Of a DNA stretch of 64,000 nucleotides, positions 25,598 to 36,900 are shown piece by piece (the stretch's first letter is position 1; the number at the start of each line of letters is the position of its first letter). The translations under genes were made by a program, and so were the position numbers. The notes under the pieces were generated by a model, which was given only the letters and a program-made list of their open reading frames with translations, was not told the origin of the DNA and made no database searches. Source of the stretch: Mixophyes australis. Its lineage: Eukaryota; Chordata; Amphibia; Anura; Limnodynastidae. The stretch lies in the NCBI GenBank assembly GCA_036250195.1, contig JAVHZZ010000011.1, positions 56,704,011 to 56,768,010 of the forward strand. Direction: 5' to 3'.

Positions 25598-27745
25598 TCT
25601 CTTAGAAACAATGATTTACATCAATCCTTTTACATAATTCTTGTTTCTCATGACATTTCTAACATTGCCCACAATTATCAACTTTCTAAGTCTTTCAGAG
25701 CAGGAGAAATCGCAAAACATAGTCATTTCTTCATTGCCGTCCAAAAACAACGCTTTTTTGCATTCTTGTCTCAATTTCTCTTAGAAACAATGATTTACAT
25801 CAATCCTTTTACATAATTCTTGTTTCTCATGACATTTCTAACATTGCCCACAATTATCAACTTTCTAAGTCTTTCTGAGCAGGAGAAATCGCAAAACATA
25901 GTCATTTCTTCATTGCCGTCCAAAAACAACGCTTTTTTGCATTCCTGTCTCACTTTCTCTTAGAAACAATGATTTACATCAATCCTTTTACATAATTCTT
26001 GTTTCTCATGACATTTCTAACATTGCCCACAATTATCAACTTTCTAAGTCTTTCTGAGCAGGAGAAATCGCAAAACATAGTCATTTCTTCATTGCCGTCC
26101 AAAAACAACGCTTTTTTGCATTCTTGTCTCAATTTCTCTTAGAAACAATGATTTACATCAATCCTTTTACATAATTCTTGTTTCTCATGACATTTCTAAC
26201 ATTGCCCACAATTATCAACTTTCTAAGTCTTTCTGAGCAGGAGAAATCGCAAAACATAGTCATTTCTTCATTGCCGTCCAAAAACAATGCTTTTTTGCAT
26301 TCTTGTCTCAATTTCTCTTAGAAACAATGATTTACATCAATCCTTTTACATAATTCTTGTTTCTCATGACATTTCTAACATTGCCCACAATTATGAACTT
26401 TCTAAGTCTTTCTGAGCAGGAGAAATCGCAAAACATAGTCATTTCTTCATTGCCGTCCAAAAACAACGCTTTTTTGCATTCCTGTTTCACTTTCTCTTAG
26501 AAACAATGATTTACATCAATCCTTTTACATAATTCTTGTTTCTCATGACATTTCTAACATTGCCCACAATTATCAACTTTCTAAGTCTTTCTGAGCAGGA
26601 GAAATCGCAAAACATAGTCATTTCTTCATTGCCGTACAAAAACAACGCTTTTTTGCAATACTGTCTCACTTTCTCTTAGAAACAATGATTTAAATCAATC
26701 CTTTTACATAATTCTTGTTTCTCATGACATTTCTAACATTGCCCACAATTATCAACTTTCTAAGTCTTTCTGAGCAGGAGAAATCGCAAAACATAGTCAT
26801 TTCTTTATTGCCGTCCAAAAACAAAGCTTTTTTGCATTCCTGTCTCACTTTCTCTTAGAAACAATGATTTACATCAATCCTTTTACATAATTCTTGTTTC
26901 TCATGACATTTCTAACATTGCCCACAATTATCAACTTTCTAAGTCTTTCTGAGCAGGAGAAATTGCAAAACATAGTCATTTCTTCATTGCCGTACAAAAA
27001 CAACGCTTTTTTGCATTTCTGTCTCACTTTCTCTTAAAAACAATGATTTACTTCAATCCTTTTACATAATTCTTGTTTCTCATGACATTTCTAACATTGC
27101 CCACAATTATCAACTTTCTAAGTCTTTCTGAGCAGGAGAAATCGCAAAACATAGTCATTTCTTCATTGCCGTCCAAAAACAACGCTTTTTTGCATTTCTG
27201 TCTCACTTTCTCTTAGAAACAATGATTTACTTCAATCCTTTTACATAATTCTTGTTTCTCATGACATTTCTAACATTGCCCACAATTATCAACTTTCTAA
27301 GTCTTTCTGAGCAGGAGAAATCGCAAACATAGTCATTTCTTCATTGCCGTCCAAAAACAACGCTTTTTTTGCATTCCTGTCTCACTTTCTCTTAGAAACA
27401 ATGATTTACATCAATCCTTTTACATAATTCTTGTTTCTCATGACATTTCTAACATTGCCCACAATTATCAACTTTCTAAGTCTTTCTGAGCAGGAGAAAT
27501 TGCAAAACATAGTCATTTCTTCATTGCCGTACAAAAACAACGCTTTTTTGCATTTCTGTCTCATTTTCTCTTAGAAACAATGATTTACTTCAATCCTTTT
27601 ACATAATTCTTGTTTCTCATGACATTTCTAACATTGCCCACAATTATCAACTTTCTAAGTCTTTCTGAGCAGGAGAAATCGCAAAACATAGTCATTTCTT
27701 CATTGCCGTCCAAAAACAACGCTTTTTTGCATTCCTGTCTCACTT
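25598..27745 (+). repeat. 12-monomer block at the domain 1 edge
   Basis: Twelve monomers with more private changes than earlier blocks: CAATGC near 26,287, CCTGTTTCAC near 26,482, GCAATACTG near 26,656, TTTAAATCAATCC near 26,690, CTCTTAAAAAC near 27,032 and CTCATTTTC near 27,562. The GCAATACTG variant is otherwise typical of domain 3, past the gap. A coupled -A/+T monomer lies at about 27,326-27,368. The block leads toward the assembly gap. Confidence 0.8.
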
Positions 27746-28000
27746 TCTCTTAGAAACAATGATTTACATCAATCCTTTTACATAATTCTTGTTTCTCATG
27801 ACATTTCTAACATTGCCCACAATTATCAACTTTCTAAGTCTTTCAGAGCAGGAGAAATCGCAAAACATAGTCATTTCTTCATTGCCGTCCAAAAACAACG
27901 CTTTTTTGCATTCTTGTCTCAATTTCTCTTAGAAACAATGATTTACATCAATCCTTTTACATAATTCTTGTTTCTCATGACATTTCTAACATTGCCCACA
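27746..28000 (+). repeat. Last TTCAGAGC unit and partial monomer before the gap
   Basis: One complete TTCAGAGC monomer (27,746-27,924) with CTTGTCTCAATTT is followed by 76 bp of the next unit, ending at phase 76 (CCCACA). This is the 15th and last TTCAGAGC marker; I saw none after the gap. Confidence 0.85.
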
Positions 28001-28200
28001 NNNNNNNNNNNNNNNNNNNNNNNNNNNNNNNNNNNNNNNNNNNNNNNNNNNNNNNNNNNNNNNNNNNNNNNNNNNNNNNNNNNNNNNNNNNNNNNNNNNN
28101 NNNNNNNNNNNNNNNNNNNNNNNNNNNNNNNNNNNNNNNNNNNNNNNNNNNNNNNNNNNNNNNNNNNNNNNNNNNNNNNNNNNNNNNNNNNNNNNNNNNN
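28001..28200. other. Assembly gap (200 N)
   Basis: Exactly 200 N. The left flank stops at phase 76 and the right flank resumes at phase 135 (CATTGCCGTCC). A phase-preserving gap would therefore be 58 + 179n bases (58, 237, 416 and so on), not 200. The N run is a placeholder of unknown true size. The repeat family differs on the two sides. Confidence 0.97.
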
Positions 28201-31200
28201 CATTGCCGTCCAAAAACAACGCTTTTTTGCATTCCTGTCTCACTTTCTCTTAGAAACAATGATTTACATCAATCCTTTTACATAATTCTTGTTTCTCATG
28301 ACATTTCTAACATTGCCCACAATTATCAACTTTCTAAGTCTTTCTGAGCAGGAGAAATTGCAAAACATAGTCATTTCTTCATTGCCGTCAAAAAACAACG
28401 CTTTTTTGCTTTTCTGTCTCACTTTCTCTTAGAAACAATGATTTACATCAATCCTTTTACTTAATTCTTGTTTCTCATGACATTTCTAACATTGCCCACA
28501 ATTATCAACTTTCTAAGTCTTTCTGAGCAGGAGAAATCGCAAAACATAGTCATTTCTTCATTCCCGTACAAAAACAACGCTTTTTTGCATTCTTGTCTCA
28601 CTTTCTCTTAGAAACAATGATTTACATCAATCCTTTTACATAATTCTTGTTTCTCATGACATTAATAACATTGCCCACAATTATGAACTTTCTAAGTCTT
28701 TCTGAGCAGGAGAAATCGCAAAACATAGTCATTTCTTCATTGCCGGACAAAAACAACCGTTTTTTGCATTCCTGTCTCACTTTCTCTTAGAAACAATGAT
28801 TTACATCAATCCTTTTACATAATTCTTGTTTCTCATGACATTTCTAACATTGCCCACACTTATCAACTTTCTAAGTCTTTCTGAGCAGGAGAAATCGCAA
28901 AATATAGTCATTTCTTCATTGCCGTCCAAAAACAACGCTTTTTTGCATTTCTGTCTCATTTTCTCTTAGAAACAATGATTTACATGAATCCTTTTACATA
29001 ATTCTTGTTTCTCATGACATTTCTAACATTGCCCACAATTATCAACTTGCTAAGTCTTTCTGAGCAGGAGAAATCGCAAAACATAGTCATTTCTTCATTG
29101 CCGTCCAAAAACAACGCTTTTTTGCATTCCTGTCTCACTTTCTCTTAGAAACAATGATTTACATCAATCCTTTTACATAATTCTTGTTTCTCATGACATT
29201 TCTAACATTGCCCACAATTATCAAGTTTCTAAGTCTTTCTGAGCAGGAGAAATTGCAAAACATAGTCATTTCTTCATTGCCGTCCAAAAACAACGCTTTT
29301 TTGCTTTTCTGTCTCACTTTCTCTTAGAAACAATGATTTACATCAATCCTTTTACATAATTCTTGTTTCTCATGACATTTCTAACATTGCCCACAATTAT
29401 CAACTTTCTAAGTCTTTCTGAGCAGGAGAAATCGCAAAACATAGTCATTTCTTCATTCCCGTACAAAAACAACGCTTTTTTGCATTCTTGTCTCACTTTC
29501 TCTTAGAAACAATGATTTACATCAATCCTTTTACATAATTCTTGTTTCTCATGACATTAATAACATTGCCCACAATTATGAACTTTCTAAGTCTTTCTGA
29601 GCAGGAGAAATCGCAAAACATAGTCATTTCTTCATTCCCGTACAAAAACAACGCTTTTTTGCATTCTTGTCTCACTTTCTCTTAGAAACAATGATTTACA
29701 TCAATCCTTTTACATAATTCTTGTTTCTCATGACATTAATAACATTGCCCACAATTATCAACTTTCTAAGTCTTTCTGAGCAGGAGAAATCGCAAAACAT
29801 AGTCATTTCTTCATTGCCGGACAAAAACAACGCTTTTTTGCATTCCTGTCTCACTTTCTCTTAGAAACAATGATTTACATCAATCCTTTTACTTAATTCT
29901 TGTTTCTCATGACATTTCTAACATTGCCCACAATTATCAACTTTCTAAGTCTTTCTGAGCAGGAGAAATCGCAAAACATAGTCATTTCTTCATTCCCGTA
30001 CAAAAACAACGCTTTTTTGCATTCTTGTCTCACTTTCTCTTAGAAACAATGATTTACATCAATCCTTTTACATAATTCTTGTTTCTCATGACATTAATAA
30101 CATTGCCCACAATTATGAACTTTCTAAGTCTTTCTGAGCAGGAGAAATTGCAAAACATAGTCATTTCTTCATTGCCGTCCAAAAACAACGCTTTTTTGCT
30201 TTTCTGTCTCACTTTCTCTTAGAAACAATGATTTACATCAATCCTTTTACTTAATTCTTGTTTCTCATGACACAAGAATTGTTGATAATTGCCCACAATT
30301 ATCAACTTTCTAAGTCTTTCTGAGCAGGAGAAATCGCAAAACATCATCATTTCTTCATTCCCGTACAAAAACAACGCTTTTTTGCATTCTTGTCTCACTT
30401 TCTCTTAGAAACAATGATTTACATCAATCCTTTTACATAATTCTTGTTTCTCATGACATTAATAACATTGCCCACAATTATGAACTTTCTAAGTCTTTCT
30501 GAGCAGGAGAAATCGCAAAACATAGTCATTTCTTCATTGCCGGACAAAAACAACGCTTTTTTGCATTCCTGTCTCACTTTCTCTTAGAAACAATGATTTA
30601 CATCAATCCTTTTACATAATTCTTGTTTCTCATGACATTTCTAACATTGCCCACAATTATCAACTTTCTAAGTCTTTCTGAGCAGGAGAAATTGCAAAAC
30701 ATAGTCATTTCTTCATTGCCGTCCAAAAACAACGCTTTTTTGCTTTTCTGTCTCACTTTCTCTTAGAAACAATGATTTACATCAATCCTTTTACTTAATT
30801 CTTGTTTCTCATGACATTTCTAACATTGCCCACAATTATCAACTTTCTAAGTCTTTCTGAGCAGGAGAAATCGCAAAACATAGTCATTTCTTCATTCCCG
30901 TACAAAAACAACGCTTTTTTGCATTCTTGTCTCACTTTCTCTTAGAAACAATGATTTACATCAATCCTTTTACATAATTCTTGTTTCTCATGACATTAAT
31001 AACATTGCCCACAATTATGAACTTTCTAAGTCTTTCTGAGCAGGAGAAATCGCAAAACATAGTCATTTCTTCATTGCCGGACAAAAACAACGCTTTTTTG
31101 CATTCCTGTCTCACTTTCTCTTAGAAACAATGATTTACATCAATCCTTTTACATAATTCTTGTTTCTCATGACATTTCTAACATTGCCCACACTTATCAA

Positions 31201-33980
31201 CTTTCTAAGTCTTTCTGAGCACGAGAAATCGCAAAATATAGTCATTTCTTCATTGCCGTCCAAAAACAACGCTTTTTTGCATTTCTGTCTCATTTTCTCT
31301 TAGAAACAATGATTTACATGAATCCTTTTACATAATTCTTGTTTCTCATGACATTTCTAACATTGCCCACAATTATCAACTTGCTAAGTCTTTCTGAGCA
31401 GGAGAAATCGCAAAACATAGTCATTTCTTCATTGCCGTCCAAAAACAATGCTTTTTTGCATTCCTGTCTCACTTTCTCTTAGAAACAATGATTTACATCA
31501 ATCCTTTTACATAATTCTTGTTTCTCATGACATTTCTAACATTGCCCACAATTATCAACTTTCTAAGTCTTTCTGAGCAGGAGAAATTGCAAAACATAGT
31601 CATTTCTTCATTGCCGTCCAAAGACAACGCTTTTTTGCTTTTCTGTCTCACTTTCTCTTAGAAACAATGATTTACATCAATCCTTTTACATAATTCTTGT
31701 TTCTCATGACATTTCTAACATTGCCCACAATTATCAACTTTCTAGGTCTTTCTGAGCAGGAGAAATTGCAAAACATAGTCATTTCTTCATTGCCGTCCAA
31801 AAACAACGCTTTTTTGCTTTTCTGTCTCACTTTCTCTTAGAAACAATGATTTACATCAATCCTTTTACTTAATTCTTGTTTCTCATGACATTTCTAACAT
31901 TGCCCACAATTATCAACTTTCTAAGTCTTTCTGAGCAGGAGAAATCGCAAAACATAGTCATTTCTTCATTCCCGTACAAAAACAACGCTTTTTTGCATTC
32001 TTGTCTCACTTTCTCTTAGAAACAATGATTTACATCAATCCTTTTACATAATTCTTGTTTCTCATGACATTAATAACATTGCCCACAATTATGAACTTTC
32101 TAAGTCTTTCTGAGCAGGAGAAATCGCAAAACATAGTCATTTCTTCATTGCCGGACAAAAACAACGCTTTTTTGCATTCCTGTCTCACTTTCTCTTAGAA
32201 ACAATGATTTACATCAATCCTTTTACATAATTCTTGTTTCTCATGACATTTCTAACATTGCCCACACTTATCAACTTTCTAAGTCTTTCTGAGCACGAGA
32301 AATCGCAAAATATAGTCATTTCTTCATTGCCGTCCAAAAACAACGCTTTTTTGCATTTCTGTCTCATTTTCTCTTAGAAACAATGATTTACATGAATCCT
32401 TTTACATAATTCTTGTTTCTCATGACATTTCTAACATTGCCCACAATTATCAACTTGCTAAGTCTTTCTGAGCAGGAGAAATCGCAAAACATAGTCATTT
32501 CTTCATTGCCGTCCAAAAACAACGCTTTTTTGCTTTTCTGTCTCACTTTCTCTTAGAAACAATGATTTACATCAATCCTTTTACTTAATTCTTGTTTCTC
32601 ATGACATTTCTAACATTGCCCACAATTATCAACTTTCTAAGTCTTTCTGAGCAGGAGAAATCGCAAAACATAGTCATTTCTTCATTGCCGGACAAAAACA
32701 ACGCTTTTTTGCATTCCTGTCTCACTTTCTCTTAGAAACAATGATTTACATCAATCCTTTTACATAATTCTTGTTTCTCATGACATTTCTAACATTGCCC
32801 ACACTTATCAACTTTCTAAGTCTTTCTGAGCACGAGAAATCGCAAAATATAGTCATTTCTTCATTGTCGTCCAAAAACAACGCTTTTTTGCATTTCTGTC
32901 TCATTTTCTCTTAGAAACAATGATTTACATGAATCCTTTTACATAATTCTTGTTTCTCATGACATTTCTAACATTGCCCACAATTATCAACTTGCTAAGT
33001 CTTTCTGAGCAGGAGAAATCGCAAAACATAGTCATTTCTTCATTGCCGTCCAAAAACAACGCTTTTTTGCATTCCTGTCTCACTTTCTCTTGTAAACAAT
33101 GATTTACATCAATCCTTTTACATAATTCTTGTTTCTCATGACATTTCTAACATTGCCCACAATTATCAACTTTCTAAGTCTTTCTGAGCAGGAGAAATTG
33201 CAAAACATAGTCATTTCTTCATTGCCGTCCAAAAACAACGCTTTTTTGCTTTTCTGTCTCACTTTCTCTTAGAAACAATGATTTACATCAATCCTTTTAC
33301 ATAATTCTTGTTTCTCATGACATTTCTAACATTGCCCACAATTATCAACTTTCTAAGTCTTTCTGAGCAGGAGAAATCGCAAAACATAGTCATTTCTTCA
33401 TTCCCGTACAAAAACAACGCTTTTTTGCATTCTTGTCTCACTTTCTCTTAGAAACAATGATTTACATCAATCCTTTTACATAATTCTTGTTTCTCATGAC
33501 ATTAATAACATTGCCCACAATTATGAACTTTCTAAGTCTTTCTGAGCAGGAGAAATCGCAAAACATAGTCATTTCTTCATTGCCGGACAAAAACAACGCT
33601 TTTTTGCATTTCTGTCTCATTTTCTCTTAGAAACAATGATTTACATGAATCCTTTTACATAATTCTTGTTTCTCATGACATTTCTAACATTGCCCACAAT
33701 TATCAACTTGCTAAGTCTTTCTGAGCACGAGAAATCGCAAAATATAGTCATTTCTTCATTGCCGTCCAAAAACAACGCTTTTTTGCATTCCTGTCTCATT
33801 TTCTCTTAGAAACAATGATTTACATGAATCCTTTTACATAATTCTTGTTTCTCATGACATTTCTAACATTGCCCACAATTATCAACTTGCTAAGTCTTTC
33901 TGAGCAGGAGAAATCGCAAAACATAGTCATTTCTTCATTGCCGTCCAAAAACAACGCTTTTTTGCATTCCTGTCTCACTT
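28201..33980 (+). repeat. Domain 2a: irregular 5-monomer HOR array
   Basis: A 45-bp partial unit is followed by 32 monomers from 28,246. The underlying order is five units: AAATTGC with GCTTTTCTG; ACTTAATTC with CATTCCCGTAC; CATTAATAAC with ATGAAC and GCCGGAC; CACACTTATC with AAAATATAG (often GAGCACGAG) and CTCATTTTC; and CATGAATCC with CAACTTGCT. Runs of it are seen from 28,246, 30,580 and 31,654. Between them units are skipped, doubled or fused; for example the unit at 30,036 starts as the third type and ends as the first. Phase is kept except for +7 bp in the unit at 30,215. None of these markers is typical of domain 1. Confidence 0.87.
30253..30306. repeat. Templated inverted insertion forming two adjacent hairpins
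   Basis: In the monomer 30,215-30,400 (186 bp), the 12 consensus bases before GCCCAC are replaced by 19 bases at 30,272-30,290. ACAAGAATT (30,272-30,280) is the exact reverse complement of AATTCTTGT at 30,253-30,261, with a 10-base loop. GTTGATAATT (30,281-30,290) is the exact reverse complement of AATTATCAAC at 30,297-30,306, with a 6-base loop. The 19-mer is thus two flanking segments copied in inverted orientation. The same monomer also has CATCATCAT in place of CATAGTCAT near 30,342. Confidence 0.93.
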
Positions 33981-36900
33981 TCTCTTAGAAACAATGATTT
34001 ACATCAATCCTTTTACATAATTCTTGTTTCTCATGACATTTCTAACATTGCCCACAATTATCAACTTTCTAAGTCTTTCTGAGCAGGAGAAATTGCAAAA
34101 CATAGTCATTTCTTCATTGCCGTCCAAAAACAACGCTTTTTTGCTTTTCTGTCTCACTTTCTCTTAGAAACAATGATTTACATCAATCCTTTTACTTAAT
34201 TCTTGTTTCTCATGACATTTCTAACATTGCCCACAATTATCAACTTTCTAAGTCTTTCTGAGCAGGAGAAATCGCAAAACATAGTCATTTCTTCATTCCC
34301 GTACAAAAACAACGCTTTTTTGCATTCTTGTCTCACTTTCTCTTAGAAACAATGATTTACATCAATCCTTTTACATAATTCTTGTTTCTCATGACATTTT
34401 TAACATTGCCCACAATTATGAACTTTCTAAGTCTTTCTGAGCAGGAGAAATTGCAAAACATAGTCATTTCTTCATTCCCGTACAAAAACAACGCTTTTTT
34501 GCATTCTTGTCTCACTTTCTCTTAGAAACAATGATTTACATCAATCCTTTTACTTAATTCTTGTTTCTCATGACATTTCTAACATTGCCCACAATTATCA
34601 ACTTTCTAAGTCTTTCTGAGCAGGAGAAATCGCAAAACATAGTCATTTCTTCATTGCCGGACAAAAACAACGCTTTTTTGCATTCCTGTCTCACTTTCTC
34701 TTAGAAACAATGATTTACATCAATCCTTTTACATAATTCTTGTTTCTCATGACATTTCTAACATTGCCCACAATTATCAACTTTCTAAGTCTTTCTGAGC
34801 AAGAGAAATCGCAAAACATAGTCATTTCTTCATTACCGTCCAAAAACAACGCTTTTTTGCATTCCTGCCTCACTTTCTCTTAGAAACAATGATTTACATC
34901 AATCCTTTTACATAATTCTTGTTTCTCATGACATTTCTAACATTGCCCACAAATATCAACTTTCTAAGTCTTTCTGAGCAGGAGAAATCGCAAAACATAG
35001 TCATTTCTTCATTCCCGTACAAAAACAACGCTTTTTTGCATTCTTGTCTCACTTTCTCTTAGAAACAATGATTTACATCAATCCTTTTACATAATTCTTG
35101 TTTCTCATGACATTAATAACATTGCCCACAATTATGAACTTTCTAAGTCTTTCTGAGCAGGAGAAATCGCAAAACATAGTCATTTCTTCATTGCCGGACA
35201 AAAACAACGCTTTTTTGCATTCCTGTCTCACTTTCTCTTAGAAACAATGATTTACATCAATCCTTTACATAATTCTTGTTTCTCATGACATTTCTAACAT
35301 TGCCCACACTTATCAACTTTCTAAGTCTTTCTGAGCATGAGAAATCGCAAAATATAGTCATTTCTTCATTGCCGTCCAAAAACAACGCTTTTTTGCATTT
35401 CTGTCTCATTTTCTCTTAGAAACAATGATTTACATCAATCCTTTTACATAATTCTTGTTTCTCAGGACATTTCTAACATTGCCCACAATTATCAACTTGC
35501 TAAGTCTTTCTGAGCAGGAGAAATCGCAAAACATAGTCATTTCTTCATTGCCGTCCATAAACAACGCTTTTTTGCATTCCTGTCTCACTTTCTCTTAGAA
35601 ACAATGATTTACATCAATCCTTTTACATAATTCTTGTTTCTCATGACATTTCTAACATTGCCCACAATTATTAACTTTCTAAGTCTTTCTGAGCAGGAGA
35701 AATTGCAAAACATAGTAATTTCTTCATTCCCGTACAAAAACAACACTTTTTTGCATTCCTTTCTCACTTTCTCTTGTAAACAATGATTTACATCAATCCT
35801 TTTACATAATTCTTGTTTCTCATGACATTTCTAACATTGCCCACAATTATCAACTTTCTAAGTCTTTCTGAGCAGGAGAAATCGCAAAACATAGTCATTT
35901 CTTCATTGCCGTCCAAAAACAACGCTTTTTTGCATTCCTGTCTCACTTTCTGTTAGAAACAATGATTTACATCAATCTTTTTACATAATTCTTGTATCTC
36001 ATGACATTTCTAACATTGCCCACAATTATCAACTTTCTAAGTCTTTCTGAGCAGAAGATATCGCAAAACATAGTCATTTCTTCATTGCCGTACAAAAACA
36101 ACGCTTTTTTGCATTCCTGTCTCACATTCTCTGGTAAACAATGATTTACATCAATCCTTTTACATAATTCTTGTTTCTCATGACATTTCTAACATTGCCC
36201 ACAATTATCAACTTTCTAAGTCTTTCTGAGCAGGAGAAATCGCAAAACATAGTCATTTCATCATTTTAGTCCAAAAACAACGCTTTTTTGCATTCCTGTC
36301 TCACTTTCTCTTAGAAACTATGATTTACATCAATCCTTTTACATAATTCTTGTTTCTCATGACATTTCTAACATTGCCCACAATTATCAACTTTCTAAGT
36401 CTTTCTGAGCACGAGAAATCGCAAAACATAGTCATTTCTTCATTTTAGTCCAAAAACAACGCTTTTTTGCATTCCTGTCTCACTTTCTCTTAGAAACTAT
36501 GATTTACATCAATCCTTTTACATAATTCTTGTTTCTCATGACATTTCTAACATTGCCCACACTTATCAACTTTCTAAGTCTTTCTGAGCAGGAGAAATCG
36601 CAAAACATAGTCATTTCTTCATTCCCGTACAAAAACAACGCTTTTTTGCATTCTTGTCTCACTTTCTCTTAGAAACAATGATTTACATCAATCCTTTTAC
36701 ATAATTCTTGTTTCTCATGACATTAATAACATTGCCCACAATTATGAACTTTCTAAGTCTTTCTGAGCAGGAGAAATCGCAAAACATAGTCATTTCTTCA
36801 TTGCCGGACAAAAACAACGCTTTTTTGCATTCCTGTCTCACTTTCTCTTAGAAACAATGATTTACATCAATCCTTTTACATAATTCTTGTTTCTCATGAC

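Larger units (their letters stand above)
1..28000 (+). repeat. Satellite array, domain 1 (179-bp monomer)
   Basis: This is a head-to-tail array of 156 full 179-bp monomers (1-27,924) plus 76 bp of the next one. Monomer starts fall at 1+179n almost throughout. The exceptions are a 1-bp deletion in a T run near 14,475 and a 1-bp insertion in a T run near 19,850, which cancel out. Monomers differ by a few substitutions each, and those variants recur in fixed orders, which defines higher-order repeats. Domain markers are TTCAGAGC, ACTTCAATCC, GAGCAGTAGAA, ACATTAATCC, GTCTCAATTT and GCATTTCTG. I see no gene, transposon or unique sequence in it. Centromeric or pericentromeric satellite is the likely identity by unit length and HOR architecture, but nothing in the sequence proves kinetochore function. 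Confidence 0.97.

Noticed and set aside
27943..28285. Open frames crossing the N run on both strands
   Set aside because: They are unknown bases read through without stops. The real flanking sequence is ordinary satellite.
28560..28590. CENP-B box-like motif around CCCGTACAAAAACAACG
   Set aside because: On the minus strand CGGG is present but the TTCG half and the central A do not match; about three of the nine essential positions fail.
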